Shown here: positions 37,681-49,282 of the stretch, piece after piece
Layout: the number at the start of each line of letters is the position of its first letter
Position numbering within the stretch: position 1 is the first letter of the stretch
DNA from: Pseudokineococcus lusitanus
Lineage (GTDB): Bacteria > Actinomycetota > Actinomycetes > Actinomycetales > Quadrisphaeraceae
Length of the DNA: 64,000 nt
Assembly (NCBI RefSeq): GCF_003751265.1
Contig: NZ_RJKN01000003.1
Coordinates: 124,001-188,000, forward strand
Direction: 5' to 3'
The notes under the pieces: generated by a model
Databases searched by the model: none
Told to the model about the DNA's origin: nothing
The model's input: only the letters and a program-made list of their open reading frames with translations
Made by a program: the position numbers and the translations under genes

Positions 37681-38037
37681 TCAGCGCGAGACGGGCTCGC
37701 GGCGCTCCTTGATCTTGGCCGCCTTCCCGCGCAGCTCGCGCAGGTAGTACAGCTTGGCGCGGCGGACGTCGCCGCGGCTGACGACCTCGACGTGGTCGAT
37801 GGCCGGGGTGTGGAGGGGGAAGGTGCGCTCGACGCCGACGCCGAAGCTGACCTTGCGCACGGTGAAGGTCTCGCGGACGCCGCCGCCCTGACGTCGGAGC
37901 ACGACGCCCTGGAAGACCTGCACGCGCGAGCGCGAGCCCTCGACGACCTTGACGTGCACCTTGACGGAGTCGCCGGGCCGGAAGTCGGGGATGTCGTCGC
38001 GCATCGAGGCGGCGTCGAGACCGTCCAGTGTCTGCAT
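37681..38037 (-). CDS. rplS: 50S ribosomal protein L19
   Basis: L19 sits at the 30S-50S interface. The 118-residue protein has [60 protein letters not shown] and [20 protein letters not shown], a complete and normal L19. GGGAGAG precedes the ATG. It has its own promoter and a long leader, and is followed by a strong terminator, so it is probably a single-gene transcript. Confidence 0.97.
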   Translation of the reverse strand: MQTLDGLDAASMRDDIPDFRPGDSVKVHVKVVEGSRSRVQVFQGVVLRRQGGGVRETFTVRKVSFGVGVERTFPLHTPAIDHVEVVSRGDVRRAKLYYLRELRGKAAKIKERREPVSR

Positions 38038-38380
38038 CGTCTGCTGCTCTCCCGCGGGCCGCCGCAGGCCGGCCGCGCACTCGCGGGCGGCCGGGCCGCC
38101 CGTGCTGCTGCTGTGGTCACGGGCACCCGGTCGGGGCCCGTCCGCCGGAGGCTGCCCGGGTGCCGCTCGCCCCCTGCGGCAGGGGCGGGACCCGGTGTCC
38201 GGCTCAGCGGGGAAGTCTGCCACAGCGCGGGCGCACCGCCGAACCAGCGAGGTCGGCGGCCCCAGCCCGACGTCGCTGCCGAGGTCGGGGTCAGGCACCT
38301 CTTCCTGCCGACCTCGGCAGCGACGTCGAGGAACGGGCGTCCCGGGCCGCGGTCGACAGCGATGTCGGCGGCCGACGGCC
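38038..38380 (-). promoter_or_regulatory. rplS promoter and leader region (343 bp, no gene)
   Basis: No gene is supported. On the minus strand TGGCAGACT (38222-38214) gives a -10 CAGACT with a leader of about 170 bases to rplS. The first 26 bases match the region upstream of rpsP at 22 positions, and both leaders later carry CAGCAGCAC. The promoter-distal part (38246-38371) is repeat-rich (see the next entry). Confidence 0.5.
38269..38327. repeat. Perfect 20-bp inverted repeat with 19-bp loop between trmD and rplS
   Basis: Arms 38269-38288 and 38308-38327 (starting GACGTCGCTGCC) are perfect. Related AGCGANGTCGGCGG copies stand at 38246-38259 and 38358-38371. It may terminate trmD, but the extra copies suggest a repeat element. 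Confidence 0.8.
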
Positions 38381-39208
38381 TCACCGCCCGGGCGGCGTCC
38401 AGCCCTCGGCGGCGAGGAGGTCGAGCTCGGCGGCGTCCAGGGCCGACGGATCGGCGGCCACGAGCGCGTTGAGGAGGTCCGGCCGACGACGAGCCGTGCG
38501 GCGCAGGCCCTCCTGGCGGCGCCAGCGCGCGACCTCGCCGTGGTGGCCCGACAGGAGCACGTCCGGCACCGCCTGCCCGCGCCACACGGGCGGGCGGGTG
38601 TAGGCGGGGTTCTCGAGGAGCCCGTCCTCGTGCGACTCCTCGACGAGCGAGGTCGGGTTGCCGACGACGCCGGGCAGCAGCCTCCCGACGGCCTCGACGA
38701 CGGCCAGCGCGGCCACCTCCCCGCCGTTGAGCACGTAGTCGCCGAGGCTCAGCGGCAGCACGCGGTAGCGCGCGGCGGCGTCGACGAGGACGCGCTCGTC
38801 CACGCCCTCGTAGCGCCCGCAGGCGACGACGAGCCGCGGCTCCCCGGCGAGCTCCCGCACGAGCCGCTGGTCCAGGCGCCGCCCCGACGGGCTGGGGACG
38901 ACGAGGACGGGGTCGTCGTCGGCCGCGCCGTCCTCGGCACGGGCCGGCACCGCGGAGCCGACGGGCCCCTCGGGCCCCTCCCCCCGCCGGACGGCGTCCA
39001 GCGCGCGCCCCCAGGGCTCGGGGAGCATGACCATGCCCGCGCCGCCGCCGGCCGGGGTGTCGTCCACCGTGCGGTGCCGGTCCTCGGTCCAGCCGCGCAG
39101 GTCGTGCACGTGGACCTCGAGCAGCCCGAGCCGCTGCGCGCGGCCCAGCAGCGACAGGCCCAGCGGCTCGAGGTACGCCGGGAAGATCGAGACGACGTCG
39201 ACGCGCAC
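38381..39208 (-). CDS. trmD: tRNA (guanine-N1-)-methyltransferase
   Basis: TrmD makes m1G37 in tRNA, which prevents frameshifting. The 275-residue protein shows the trefoil-knot SPOUT features: [76 protein letters not shown] and the C-terminal [20 protein letters not shown]. One base separates its start from the rimM stop, so they are cotranscribed. Confidence 0.96.
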   Translation of the reverse strand: MRVDVVSIFPAYLEPLGLSLLGRAQRLGLLEVHVHDLRGWTEDRHRTVDDTPAGGGAGMVMLPEPWGRALDAVRRGEGPEGPVGSAVPARAEDGAADDDPVLVVPSPSGRRLDQRLVRELAGEPRLVVACGRYEGVDERVLVDAAARYRVLPLSLGDYVLNGGEVAALAVVEAVGRLLPGVVGNPTSLVEESHEDGLLENPAYTRPPVWRGQAVPDVLLSGHHGEVARWRRQEGLRRTARRRPDLLNALVAADPSALDAAELDLLAAEGWTPPGR

Positions 39209-39209
39209 C

Positions 39210-39791
39210 TCAGCCGCGCCCCGCCCCGTCGTCGGGACCCGCCGAGGGACCCTCCGGCGTCTCGGCGTCGGCGTCGCCGGGCCGTGCCTCGAGCAGCCCG
39301 CCGGGCGGGTCGAGCACGACGCGGCCGCGCGCGACGTCGACCTCGGGGACGATCGCGCGGACGAAGGGCACGAGGGCCCGTGCGCCCGACGGCTGGCGCA
39401 CGACGAGCGCGTCCTGGGCCGGCAGGTGCTCGAGCCCGACGACCTCGCCGACGTCCGTGCCGTCGGCGAGGACGGCCCGCAGGCCCACGAGCTGGTCGCG
39501 GTGCCAGGCGTCGTCCTCGCGCTCCTCGGCGGCGTCCGGGTCGACGTCGACGAGCAGGAGCACGCCGCGCAGCCCCTCGGCGGCGGTCCGGTTGGGCACC
39601 TCGGCGAAGGTCACGAGGAGACGGTCCTGGTGCGACCGCGACGTCTCGACCGTCAGCTCGCCGACGTCGGGGTCGGTGCGCAGGCGGGCGCCGGGGGCCA
39701 GGCGACGGCCGGGGCTGTCGGTGCGCAGCTCCAGCGACACCTCCCCCCGCAGTCCGTGCGCGCGACCGGCACGGGCGACGACGAGCTCCAC
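39210..39791 (-). CDS. rimM: 16S rRNA processing protein RimM
   Basis: RimM binds S19 and aids 30S head maturation. In 193 residues: [20 protein letters not shown] at the start of the N-terminal barrel, the [19 protein letters not shown] link, and the PRC-barrel domain with [20 protein letters not shown] and [21 protein letters not shown] Gly/Asp-rich tail ends it. GGAGG precedes the GTG. A terminator-like hairpin separates it from the KH gene upstream, so it may have its own promoter in 39792-39867. Confidence 0.95.
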   Translation of the reverse strand: MELVVARAGRAHGLRGEVSLELRTDSPGRRLAPGARLRTDPDVGELTVETSRSHQDRLLVTFAEVPNRTAAEGLRGVLLLVDVDPDAAEEREDDAWHRDQLVGLRAVLADGTDVGEVVGLEHLPAQDALVVRQPSGARALVPFVRAIVPEVDVARGRVVLDPPGGLLEARPGDADAETPEGPSAGPDDGAGRG

Positions 39792-39867
39792 GGTGACCTC
39801 CAGGGACGGGGGGACGGGCTGGGGACGGGCTGGGTACGGGCCGGGACGGGCGAGGCGCCCGGACGCA

Positions 39868-39904
39868 CCGCAGCCCCGCCCGCACGAGGCGGGCGGGGCT
39901 GCGG
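39868..39904 (-). terminator. Terminator hairpin after the KH-protein gene
   Basis: Perfect 16-base arms (39868-39883 and 39889-39904) with the five-base loop ACGAG, 16 bases after the KH gene. It would end the rpsP–KH transcript before rimM. Confidence 0.8.
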
Positions 39905-39920
39905 CGACGGTGCCGGGCGG

Positions 39921-40166
39921 TCAGCGGGCGCGGTCGACGTCCACGACGTCGACGCGCACGGGGCCGTCCTCGCGGGACAGGGCCGACAGCACGGTCCGCA
40001 GGGACTTCGCCGTGCGGCCCTGGCGGCCGATGACGCGCCCGAGGTCGTCGGGGTTCACCCGGACCTCGAGCACCGCGCCCCGGCGCTGCGTGCGGCTGGT
40101 GACCCGCACGTCGTCGGGGTTGTCGACGATGCCGCGGACCAGGTGCTCGAGCGCGTCGGCCAGCAC
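39921..40166 (-). CDS. khpA: KH-domain RNA-binding protein (KhpA)
   Basis: An 81-residue single KH domain with LEHLVRGIVDNPDDVRV, the GxxG loop in LGRVIGRQGRTAKSLRTVLS and a C-terminal VRVDVVDVD. KhpA homologues work with KhpB on small RNAs and cell envelope growth in Firmicutes; in Actinobacteria the place beside rpsP is conserved but the role is not settled. One base separates it from the rpsP stop, so they are cotranscribed. Confidence 0.94.
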   Translation of the reverse strand: MLADALEHLVRGIVDNPDDVRVTSRTQRRGAVLEVRVNPDDLGRVIGRQGRTAKSLRTVLSALSREDGPVRVDVVDVDRAR

Positions 40167-40167
40167 G

Positions 40168-40611
40168 TCAGGCCTTCGCGGCCGGGGCGTCCTCGGACGG
40201 CGCCGCGTCCGCGGCGGACGGCGCGGACGCCTTCGCCGTGGCGTCGGTCTTGGGGGCGAGCTCGGCGGGGCCGGTCTCGCGGGCGGCGGCCTCGAAGGCC
40301 GCGCGGCGGTCGGCCTTGGGGGCCGCGACGCGCAGGGTGCCCTCGGCGCCCGGGAGGCCCTTGAACTTCTGCCAGTCGCCGGTGACCTTGAGCAGCGCGG
40401 CGACCTGCTCGGTCGGCTGCGCGCCGACGCCGAGCCAGTACTGCGCGCGCTCGGAGTCGATCTCGATGAGCGAGGGCTCCTCGGTCGGGTGGTACTTCCC
40501 GATCTCCTCGATCGCCCGGCCGTCGCGCTTGGTGCGCGAGTCGGCCACGACGACGCGGTAGTACGGGGCCCGGATCTTGCCCAGACGCTTGAGACGGATC
40601 TTGACAGCCAC
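40168..40611 (-). CDS. rpsP: 30S ribosomal protein S16
   Basis: S16 helps 30S assembly. The core ([60 protein letters not shown]) is normal for about 85 residues. A tail of about 60 residues rich in Ala, Lys and Pro extends it to 147, as often in Actinobacteria. AGGAGAA precedes the GTG by ten bases. The promoter at 40744 resembles that of rplS. Confidence 0.97.
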   Translation of the reverse strand: MAVKIRLKRLGKIRAPYYRVVVADSRTKRDGRAIEEIGKYHPTEEPSLIEIDSERAQYWLGVGAQPTEQVAALLKVTGDWQKFKGLPGAEGTLRVAAPKADRRAAFEAAARETGPAELAPKTDATAKASAPSAADAAPSEDAPAAKA

Positions 40612-40741
40612 GGTGGAGTGGTTCTCCTGAGTCGAGAGGGGTGAGCGCGCCCGCCCGGGCGGTGGGGACTGCGCCGGGCGTCGGTGCTGCTGGACACGGT
40701 CGCGGCGGGTGAGAGGGTCCCTCCGCGTCCGGTACAGCGGG

Positions 40742-41872
40742 TCAGTCTGCCAGACGCCGTCCGTCCCGGACGACCACGCGTCCGCGGAGGACGACGGCCG
40801 ACGGCGCGGCGAGGACGGCGACGTCCTCGCGGGGGTCCGCCGGCAGGACGACGAGGTCGGCGCTCGCGCCGTCCTCGAGGCACGCGGCGCCGAGCCACCG
40901 GCGCGCGGACCAGCAGGCGGCGTCGAGCGCGGCGGGGTGCCCGACCGCGACGGCCATCTCCGCCACCTCGGGCGCGACGATGCCGTGCGGCTGGACGCCG
41001 CCGGCGTCCGTGCCGACGAAGAGCGGCACGCCCGCGTCGTGCAGCGCCGCGACGTTGTCGTACCGCCGGGCGTGCAGGGCGCGCATGTGCGAGGCGTACC
41101 GCGGGAACTTCGGCTCCCCCTGCGCCGCGATGGCGGGGAAGGTGCCGATGTTGACGAGCGTCGGCACGACGGCGACCCCGCGCTCCGCCATGAGCGCGGC
41201 GTCCTCCGGGCCGGCGCCCGTGGCGTGCTCGACGCCGTCGAAGCCCGCGGCGAGGACGTCCGCGAGGGCCTCCTCGCCGAAGACGTGCGCGGTGATGCGG
41301 GCGCCCTCGGCGTGGGCGGACGCGGCGGCGGCCACGAGCGTCTCCCGCGGGAAGGCGGGGGCGAGGTCCGCGGCCGCGCCGGCGGACCGGTCGATCCAGT
41401 CCCCCACGACCTTGACCCAGCCGTCGCCCGCCCGGGCCTGCCGGGCGACCTCGGCGGCGAGGTCCTCCGGCTCGACCTCGACGGCGAAGCCCCGCAGGTA
41501 GCGGCGCGTGCGGGCCACGTGGCGCCCGGCGCGGACGAGCCGCGGCAGGTCGTCCCGGCCCTGCACCCACCGCGTGTCGGCGGGCGAGCCGGCGTCGCGG
41601 ACGAGCAGGACGCCGGAGTCCCGGTCGGTGCGCGCCTGCTCGAGCGCCGTCGCGGCGTCGACGAGGCCGTCGGCGCCGAGGCCGATGTGGCAGTGGGCGT
41701 CGACGAGCCCCGGGACGACCCAGCCCTCGAGCGTCGTGACGTCGTGGTCCCCCGCGGGGCGACGGTGGTGCACCACCCCGTCCAGCACCCACGCCTCCCC
41801 CGCGGCGTCCTCGGCCGCGCCGGTGCCGGGGCCGTGCATCACCCGGCCCCGCAGGTGCAGGAGGTCGCCCAC
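40742..41872 (-). CDS. Metal-dependent amidohydrolase
   Basis: A 376-residue amidohydrolase-superfamily enzyme with the composite beta-sandwich and TIM-barrel plan. The metal ligands lie in [12 protein letters not shown] (HxH), [13 protein letters not shown] (His), [14 protein letters not shown] (His) and [15 protein letters not shown] (Asp). This set matches the imidazolonepropionase-like / prolidase-like subgroup. The substrate is unknown. It begins five bases after the ffh stop, so it should be read from the ffh transcript. Its last bases overlap the rpsP promoter. Confidence 0.9.
   Translation of the reverse strand: MGDLLHLRGRVMHGPGTGAAEDAAGEAWVLDGVVHHRRPAGDHDVTTLEGWVVPGLVDAHCHIGLGADGLVDAATALEQARTDRDSGVLLVRDAGSPADTRWVQGRDDLPRLVRAGRHVARTRRYLRGFAVEVEPEDLAAEVARQARAGDGWVKVVGDWIDRSAGAAADLAPAFPRETLVAAAASAHAEGARITAHVFGEEALADVLAAGFDGVEHATGAGPEDAALMAERGVAVVPTLVNIGTFPAIAAQGEPKFPRYASHMRALHARRYDNVAALHDAGVPLFVGTDAGGVQPHGIVAPEVAEMAVAVGHPAALDAACWSARRWLGAACLEDGASADLVVLPADPREDVAVLAAPSAVVLRGRVVVRDGRRLAD
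40744..40752 (-). promoter_or_regulatory. rpsP promoter motif TGGCAGACT
   Basis: TGGCAGACT on the minus strand has a -10 CAGACT and would give a leader of about 125 bases. It overlaps the amidohydrolase stop codon. The same motif and much of the next 17 bases precede rplS. Confidence 0.5.
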
Positions 41873-41877
41873 GCGGG

Positions 41878-43485
41878 TCAGCGCCCGAGGAACTTCTCGA
41901 AGCCGGGGGGGAGCTCGAGGTCCTGGCCGGGGGCCTGGCCGCCGTCGCCCTGCTGCCCCAGCCCGAAGGCCGAGCCGGGGGCGGGCGCGGTGCGGGCGGG
42001 CAGCGCGGCCTGCTCCTGCGCGCGCTTCGCCGGGTTGCCGGACTTCCCCTTGCCCTTCTTGGCCGGGGCGGTGCGCCCGCGCGACTTCTTGCCGCCGGGC
42101 ATGCCCGGCATCCCCGCGCCGGGGCCGCGGCCGGGACCCATGCCCGCCATGCCGCCCATGCCCGGCATCCCCGGCATGCCGCCGCCCTTGCGCATCGAGC
42201 GCATCATCTTCTGCGCGTCGGCGAAGCGGTCGAGGAGCTGGTTGACGTCGGTGACGGTGCGGCCGGAGCCGCGCGCGATCCGCGCCCGGCGGGAGCCGTT
42301 GATGATCTTGGGCTGGCGGCGCTCGGCCGGCGTCATCGAGCGGACGATCGCCTCGACGCGGTCGACCTCCCGCTCGTCGAAGCTCTCCAGCTGCTCGCGC
42401 AGCTCGCCCATGCCGGGGAGCATCCCGAGCATCTTCTTGATCGAGCCCATGTTGCGCAGGCCCTGCATCTGGACGAGGAAGTCGTCGAGCGTGAAGTCCT
42501 CGCCGCTGGAGAACCGCTCGGCGAGACCGGCGGCCTGCTCGGCGTCGAAGGCCTTCTCGGCCTGCTCGATGAGGGTGAGGACGTCACCCATGTCGAGGAT
42601 GCGCGAGGCCATCCGGTCGGGGTGGAAGACCTCGAAGTCGGCGAGGCCCTCGCCGGTCGAGGCGAACATCACCGGGCGTCCCGTGACGGAGGCGACCGAC
42701 AGGGCGGCACCGCCGCGCGCGTCGCCGTCGAGCTTGGACAGGACGACGCCCGTCAGCTCGACGCCGTCGAGGAAGGACTGCGCCGTCGCGACGGCGTCCT
42801 GGCCGATCATCGCGTCGACGACGAAGAGCACCTCGTCGGGCTGGGTGGCCGTCCGGATGTCGGCGGCCTGCTGCATCATCTCGGCGTCGACGCCGAGGCG
42901 GCCCGCCGTGTCGACGACGACGACGTCGTGCTGGCGCTCGCGCGCGGCCTCGACGCCGCGGCGGGCCACGTCCACCGGGTCGCCGACGCCGTTGCCGGGC
43001 TCGGGCGCGAACACCGTGACGCCGGCCCGCTCGCCGACGACCTGCAGCTGCGTGACGGCGTTGGGGCGCTGGAGGTCCGCGGCCACGAGGAGCGGCGTGT
43101 GCCCCTGCTCGCGCAGCCAGCGGCCGAGCTTGCCGGCGAGCGTCGTCTTCCCGGCGCCCTGGAGGCCCGCGAGCATGATGACCGTCGGGCCCGTCTTGGC
43201 GAACCGCAGGCGGCGGGTCTGCCCGCCGAGCACCTCGACGAGCTCGGAGTGGACGATCTTGACGACCTGCTGCGCCGGGTTGAGCGCCGCCGACACCTCG
43301 TCCGACAGCGCCCGCTCGCGCACGGCGGCGGTGAACTGCCGGACGACGGGCAGCGCCACGTCGGCGTCGAGCAGCGCGCGACGGATCTCGCGCACCGTCG
43401 CGTCGACGTCCGCCTCGGACAGACGGCCCTTGCCGCGCAGGCCCTTGAAGGTCGCCGCGAGGCGGTCGGAGAGGTTGGAGAACAC
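41878..43485 (-). CDS. ffh: Signal recognition particle protein Ffh (SRP54)
   Basis: Ffh binds signal sequences and, with FtsY, targets nascent membrane proteins. The 535-residue protein has the N domain, the GTPase G domain (G1 MLAGLQGAGKTTLAGKL near 107, G3 VVVVDTAGRLGVD, TKLDG-type LSKLDGDARGGAALS), and the Met-rich M domain with GSGRTVTDVNQLLDRFADAQ and MMRSMRKGGG. The C-terminus is Gly/Met/Pro-rich. The GTG at 43485 has no Shine-Dalgarno; TAGCCT lies six bases before it. glnD ends just upstream. Confidence 0.97.
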   Translation of the reverse strand: MFSNLSDRLAATFKGLRGKGRLSEADVDATVREIRRALLDADVALPVVRQFTAAVRERALSDEVSAALNPAQQVVKIVHSELVEVLGGQTRRLRFAKTGPTVIMLAGLQGAGKTTLAGKLGRWLREQGHTPLLVAADLQRPNAVTQLQVVGERAGVTVFAPEPGNGVGDPVDVARRGVEAARERQHDVVVVDTAGRLGVDAEMMQQAADIRTATQPDEVLFVVDAMIGQDAVATAQSFLDGVELTGVVLSKLDGDARGGAALSVASVTGRPVMFASTGEGLADFEVFHPDRMASRILDMGDVLTLIEQAEKAFDAEQAAGLAERFSSGEDFTLDDFLVQMQGLRNMGSIKKMLGMLPGMGELREQLESFDEREVDRVEAIVRSMTPAERRQPKIINGSRRARIARGSGRTVTDVNQLLDRFADAQKMMRSMRKGGGMPGMPGMGGMAGMGPGRGPGAGMPGMPGGKKSRGRTAPAKKGKGKSGNPAKRAQEQAALPARTAPAPGSAFGLGQQGDGGQAPGQDLELPPGFEKFLGR

Positions 43486-43491
43486 GTCGCG

Positions 43492-43497
43492 AGGCTA
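43492..43497 (-). promoter_or_regulatory. -10 element (TAGCCT) for leaderless ffh, overlapping the glnD stop
   Basis: TAGCCT fits TANNNT fully, with six bases to the GTG. Its first three bases are the TAG stop of glnD. Confidence 0.45.
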
Positions 43498-45972
43498 CCC
43501 GCCGGGACGCCGCCGACCGGCGCCCCCCGCGCCCGCCGGCGACGGGGCGCCCGGGGCGTCGTCCGGCGCGTCGGCGGAGCCCGACGCCGCGTCGGTGAGG
43601 ACGCCGACCACCCGGGCCGTGCGCGCGGGGCTCAGCGGCCCGCCGCCCGGCTCGCAGAGGTAGAGGACGTCGACGGCCCGCGCCGAGTGCGTCGCCACGT
43701 GGGCGCTGCGGACGTCGACCCCCTCGTCGCGCAGCGCGCTGCCGAGACGGTGCAGCAGCCGGGGCCGGTCCGGCGCCCTCACCTCGACGACCGTGGCCTC
43801 CCCCGAGGCGCCCGGGACGAGGAGGACACGCGGCGCCGCGTCCGCGGCGAGCCGGGGCGGGCGCCACCCCGCGTCCCGGCGCCGCAGCCGGTCGAGCACG
43901 CCCGCGTCGCCCGCCTGGAGGCGCAGCAGGTCGGTGCGCAGCACCGCCGGGTCCGGCACGCCGCGGCTGCCGTGCACCCACCACGTGTCGACGGCGACGC
44001 CGTCGACGGTGCGCACGAGCGCCGAGCGGACGGCGAGGCCGTGCGCGGCCAGCAGGCCCGCCACGTCGCCGAAGAGGCCCGGGCGGTCGGGCGCCACGAC
44101 GGTGACGCCGTGCAGCCCGAGCAGCGGGCTGGTCTCGACGCGGGGGCTGCCGTCGGCGAGGACGGCGGCGACGAGGCCGCGCTCCGCCGGGGTGAGCGGC
44201 GCGGGCCCGGGCGCCTCGCGGCCCTGCAGCGCCGAGCGGGCCCGGGCCACGAGGTCGTCGACGAGCCGCCGCCGCCACGCCGTCCACGCCGCCGGCCCCG
44301 CCGCACGCGCGTCCGCCTCGGTGAGCGCGCGCAGGAGGTCGAGCACCTCCTCGCGGCCGTCGACGACCTCGACGAGCTCGGCCACCGTGCGCGGGTCGTC
44401 CGGGTCGCGCCGGGTGGCGAGGTCGACGAGGGCGAGGTGGTGGCGCACGAGGCGCCGGACGACGGCGACGTCCTCCTCCGGCAGCCCGGTCCGGCGCGCG
44501 ACCGCCTCGGCGAGCGGGGCGCCGACCTCGCTGTGGTCGCGCGCGCCCGCCACCTTGCCGAGGTCGTGCACGAGGCAGGTGAGCAGCAGGAGGTCCGGGC
44601 GGGCGACGTCGCCGAGCAGCGGCCCGGCCTGGACGCACGTCTCGACGAGGTGCCGGTCGACGGTGTGCCGGTGGACGACCGTGCGCTGCGGGCGGTTGCG
44701 GACGGCCTGCCACTCCGGCAGCCAGGCCGTCACGAGGCCGACCTGGTCGAGCGTCTCCCAGACGGCCACCTGCCGCTCCCCCGTCCCGAGCAGCTCGAGC
44801 AGCGCGGCCCGCGCCGTCGCCGGCCACGGGTCGGGCAGCGGCGCGCAGCCCGTGGCGAGGTGCCCCGCGGTGACGGGCGACAGCGGCAGCCCCTCGCGCG
44901 CCGCGGCCGCGGCGGCGCGCAGGGCCAGCGCCGGGTCCGCCGACGGGCGCGCCTGCGCCCCCAGGCACAGCTCGCCCTCGTGCTCGACGAGGTCGGCCTC
45001 GACGGCGCGCAGCACCGGGGGGCGTCGTCGCCAGCCGCGCCGGGTCGTCGCCGCGCCGGTGGCCCGGCGGGCGGTGAGGTCGAGCGCCCACGCGACGGCG
45101 CGGGCGGCGAGCGCGACGTCGGCGAGGAGGGCGTCGGCGTCGTCCAGCCCCATGGCCACGGCGACGGCGTCCTGCTCGTGGAGGAGCAGCCGCTCCCCCG
45201 GGCGGCCCGTGACGGCGTGCAGCGCGTCGCGGACGTCGAGCAGCCGCAGGGTGGCCTCGCCGGCCAGGCCGTGCGGGGCGTCGGCGAGCCAGCTCGCGAC
45301 GAGCGAGCGCAGGACGACGGCGTCGCGCAGGCCGCCGCGCGCCTCCTTGAGGTCGCCCTCGAGGAGGTAGGCCAGCTCGCCGGCGCCCGCGGCCCGCTCG
45401 GCCGTCGCGGCCAGCAGCTGCGGCAGGCGCTTGCGCGCGCCGCGGCGCCAGTCCTCGCGCAGGACCTCGCGGGCGTGCAGCGCCATGGCGGCGTCCCCGG
45501 CGACGGGCCGCAGGTCGAGCAGTCCCACCGCGGCGGCGACGTCGTCCGCGGCGACCTGGCGGCACTCGGCGACCGAGCGCACGGAGTGGTCCAGCCGGAG
45601 GCCCGCGTCCCAGACGGGGTACCAGACCCGGTCGGCGAGCTGCGGGACGACGTCGGCCCCGGCCGCGCGGCCGTCGTGGAGCAGGACGAGGTCGAGGTCG
45701 CTGGCCGGGCCCGCCTCCCGGCGGGCGTGGCTGCCCACGGCGACGAGCGCGACGCCGGCGTGCTCGCCCGCCTCCCCCGCGGCCGCGCCGTCGACGGCGT
45801 CGGTCGCGTCGGCCCACACGTCGCCGAGCCAGTCGTCGACGAGCCCCGCCAGGCGCTCTCGGCGGGCCGGGCCCGCCGCCCTGTCGTCGAGCCCCGAGCG
45901 CACCGCCAGGGTCAGCCGCTCGCTGCGCAGGTCCCGCCGGCGCACCGGCGACCCGTCGACCACGTCTCCCAC
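43495..45972 (-). CDS. glnD: [Protein-PII] uridylyltransferase / uridylyl-removing enzyme
   Basis: GlnD senses glutamine and modifies PII on its T-loop (adenylyl- rather than uridylyl-transfer in some Actinobacteria). In 825 residues: nucleotidyltransferase motif [20 protein letters not shown] (about 77-96), the linking helical domain, an HD domain with [19 protein letters not shown] (about 465), and two ACT domains ([20 protein letters not shown] near 625, [20 protein letters not shown] near 730). GGAGGAG directly before the GTG fixes the start. It lies downstream of amtB–glnB behind a hairpin. Confidence 0.95.
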   Translation of the reverse strand: MGDVVDGSPVRRRDLRSERLTLAVRSGLDDRAAGPARRERLAGLVDDWLGDVWADATDAVDGAAAGEAGEHAGVALVAVGSHARREAGPASDLDLVLLHDGRAAGADVVPQLADRVWYPVWDAGLRLDHSVRSVAECRQVAADDVAAAVGLLDLRPVAGDAAMALHAREVLREDWRRGARKRLPQLLAATAERAAGAGELAYLLEGDLKEARGGLRDAVVLRSLVASWLADAPHGLAGEATLRLLDVRDALHAVTGRPGERLLLHEQDAVAVAMGLDDADALLADVALAARAVAWALDLTARRATGAATTRRGWRRRPPVLRAVEADLVEHEGELCLGAQARPSADPALALRAAAAAAREGLPLSPVTAGHLATGCAPLPDPWPATARAALLELLGTGERQVAVWETLDQVGLVTAWLPEWQAVRNRPQRTVVHRHTVDRHLVETCVQAGPLLGDVARPDLLLLTCLVHDLGKVAGARDHSEVGAPLAEAVARRTGLPEEDVAVVRRLVRHHLALVDLATRRDPDDPRTVAELVEVVDGREEVLDLLRALTEADARAAGPAAWTAWRRRLVDDLVARARSALQGREAPGPAPLTPAERGLVAAVLADGSPRVETSPLLGLHGVTVVAPDRPGLFGDVAGLLAAHGLAVRSALVRTVDGVAVDTWWVHGSRGVPDPAVLRTDLLRLQAGDAGVLDRLRRRDAGWRPPRLAADAAPRVLLVPGASGEATVVEVRAPDRPRLLHRLGSALRDEGVDVRSAHVATHSARAVDVLYLCEPGGGPLSPARTARVVGVLTDAASGSADAPDDAPGAPSPAGAGGAGRRRPGG

Positions 45973-46081
45973 GGCTCCTCCTCCCGGCCGGGCGCCTCGG
46001 CCCGGCCCTGCTCGTCGTCCGTCCTGCCGCCACGGACGGTGACCTGCGCTCGCCGTCCGTGCCCGACCCTCGACGTGCCGA

Positions 46082-46131
46082 CGGCGCGGCACCCTCCTCC
46101 CCCGCCGTGCCGGGGAGGTGGCGCCGCGCCG
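46082..46131 (-). terminator. Large hairpin between glnB and glnD
   Basis: An outer stem CGGCGCGGC/GCCGCGCCG (46082-46090, 46123-46131) and an inner stem CCTCCCC/GGGGAGG begin 16 bases after the glnB stop. It may reduce read-through into glnD. A second, smaller hairpin (CACGGACGG/CCGTCCGTG) lies at 46031-46061. Confidence 0.65.
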
Positions 46132-46146
46132 CCGTCGTGCTGACCG

Positions 46147-47922
<1,776 letters not shown>

Positions 47923-48040
47923 GTGGTGGGCCCGCACGTAAGACCTGCGTGAACGCCGCGACGCCCCCGGGTCGCCGCGGGGCGGTCCGGGGGCGTCGCA
48001 AGGGCGTCGCAGGGGCGGCCGTGCGGCGGCCGGGGGGCCG

Positions 48041-49282
48041 TCAGCCCTGCTCGCGCAGCAGCTCCCGCACCGACGAGCGGCGGTCCGTGCGCAGCAGCGA
48101 GCGCTCGTAGAGGCGCGCGCCCACCCGCACGAGGACGACGGCGGCCAGCAGCACGAGCCCCGCGGACAGCAGGGGCTCCCACCACGCCGCCTCGCCGGCG
48201 ACGAGGCGCGTCGGCATCGCCACGGTCGAGGCGATCGGCACGTAGGACGCCACGACGAGGACCCACCCGCTGCCGAAGATCCCGGCGTAGAAGGCGGCGA
48301 GCAGCGCGACGAGCAGCGGCGTCGTCGTGGCCTGGAGGTCCTCCGTGCGGGTGGCGACCGAGCCGGCGACGGCCCAGACGCAGGCGAGCGCCACGAACCC
48401 GAGGACGAAGAAGAGGACGAACCACAGCACCGGGGCCCCCACCGCGGCGAGCAGCGCGCCGTTGCCCGTGACGGCGAGGCCCACCAGCACGACGCCGGCG
48501 AGCACGGCCACCTGCGCCAGCGCCAGCGCCCCGTTGGCGACGACCTTCCCGAGCAGGAGCGCCCGCAGCGGCACGACCGCCGCGAGGATCTCGACGACCC
48601 GGCTCTGCTTCTCCTCGACGACGCTCTGGGCGATGGCCATGCCGAACTGGATGGCCACGAGGTAGAAGAGGAAGCCGAAGACGAGCGGGGCCAGCGTCGT
48701 CGCGACGGGGTCGGCCTCGGACGGGTCGAGCAGCCGCTCGGTGACGTCGGCCCCCGCGAGGAGGGCCTCGGGCGTCGTCCCGGCCGCGGCCGCGCCGCGC
48801 TCGAGGGCGTCGCGCTCGGCGGCGACGGGCACGAGCGAGGAGAGCGCCCCGCCCACCTCCTCGTCGCCGACGAGCTCCAGCCCCTCGCCCGTGGCCGCCG
48901 GCAGCAGCGCGGCGTCGACGTCGCCCGCCGCGACGGCGGCCTCGGCGGCCGCCTCGTCCGGCACCTCGACGACCCGGAGCTCCTCGTCGGGGCCGAGGAG
49001 CGCCCCGGTCGTCGTCGCCACGGCCGCGGCGCGGTCGTCGCCCGCGACGACGGCCAGCTCGGTGGTGGACGTCCGCCCGCCGAGCACGGCGCCGGCCACG
49101 ACGCCCGCGACCGAGAGCACGAGGAGGACGACGAAGGAGCCGACGAAGACCTTGTCGCGCAGCTTGACGAGCAGCTCGCGCTGCGCGACGACGCGCCAGG
49201 CGCCCCTCGCGGACGTGCCCTGCGCCGACGGGCGCCCGGCGGGCGGGCGGGCCCCGGTGGCGGTGGTGGTGGGCGTGCTCAT
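48041..49282 (-). CDS. ABC-2 type transporter permease (NatB-like)
   Basis: A 413-residue permease: one helix near residues 50-70, a large external domain of about 140 residues, then five or six helices (from LVFGFLFYLVAIQFGMAIA). The motif SVVEEKQSRVVEILAAVVPL after the second helix is the mark of ABC-2 exporters of the NatB/DrrB kind. Substrates of this class include Na+, drugs and lipids. The ATG overlaps the stop of the ATPase gene (ATGA). Confidence 0.9.
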   Translation of the reverse strand: MSTPTTTATGARPPAGRPSAQGTSARGAWRVVAQRELLVKLRDKVFVGSFVVLLVLSVAGVVAGAVLGGRTSTTELAVVAGDDRAAAVATTTGALLGPDEELRVVEVPDEAAAEAAVAAGDVDAALLPAATGEGLELVGDEEVGGALSSLVPVAAERDALERGAAAAGTTPEALLAGADVTERLLDPSEADPVATTLAPLVFGFLFYLVAIQFGMAIAQSVVEEKQSRVVEILAAVVPLRALLLGKVVANGALALAQVAVLAGVVLVGLAVTGNGALLAAVGAPVLWFVLFFVLGFVALACVWAVAGSVATRTEDLQATTTPLLVALLAAFYAGIFGSGWVLVVASYVPIASTVAMPTRLVAGEAAWWEPLLSAGLVLLAAVVLVRVGARLYERSLLRTDRRSSVRELLREQG

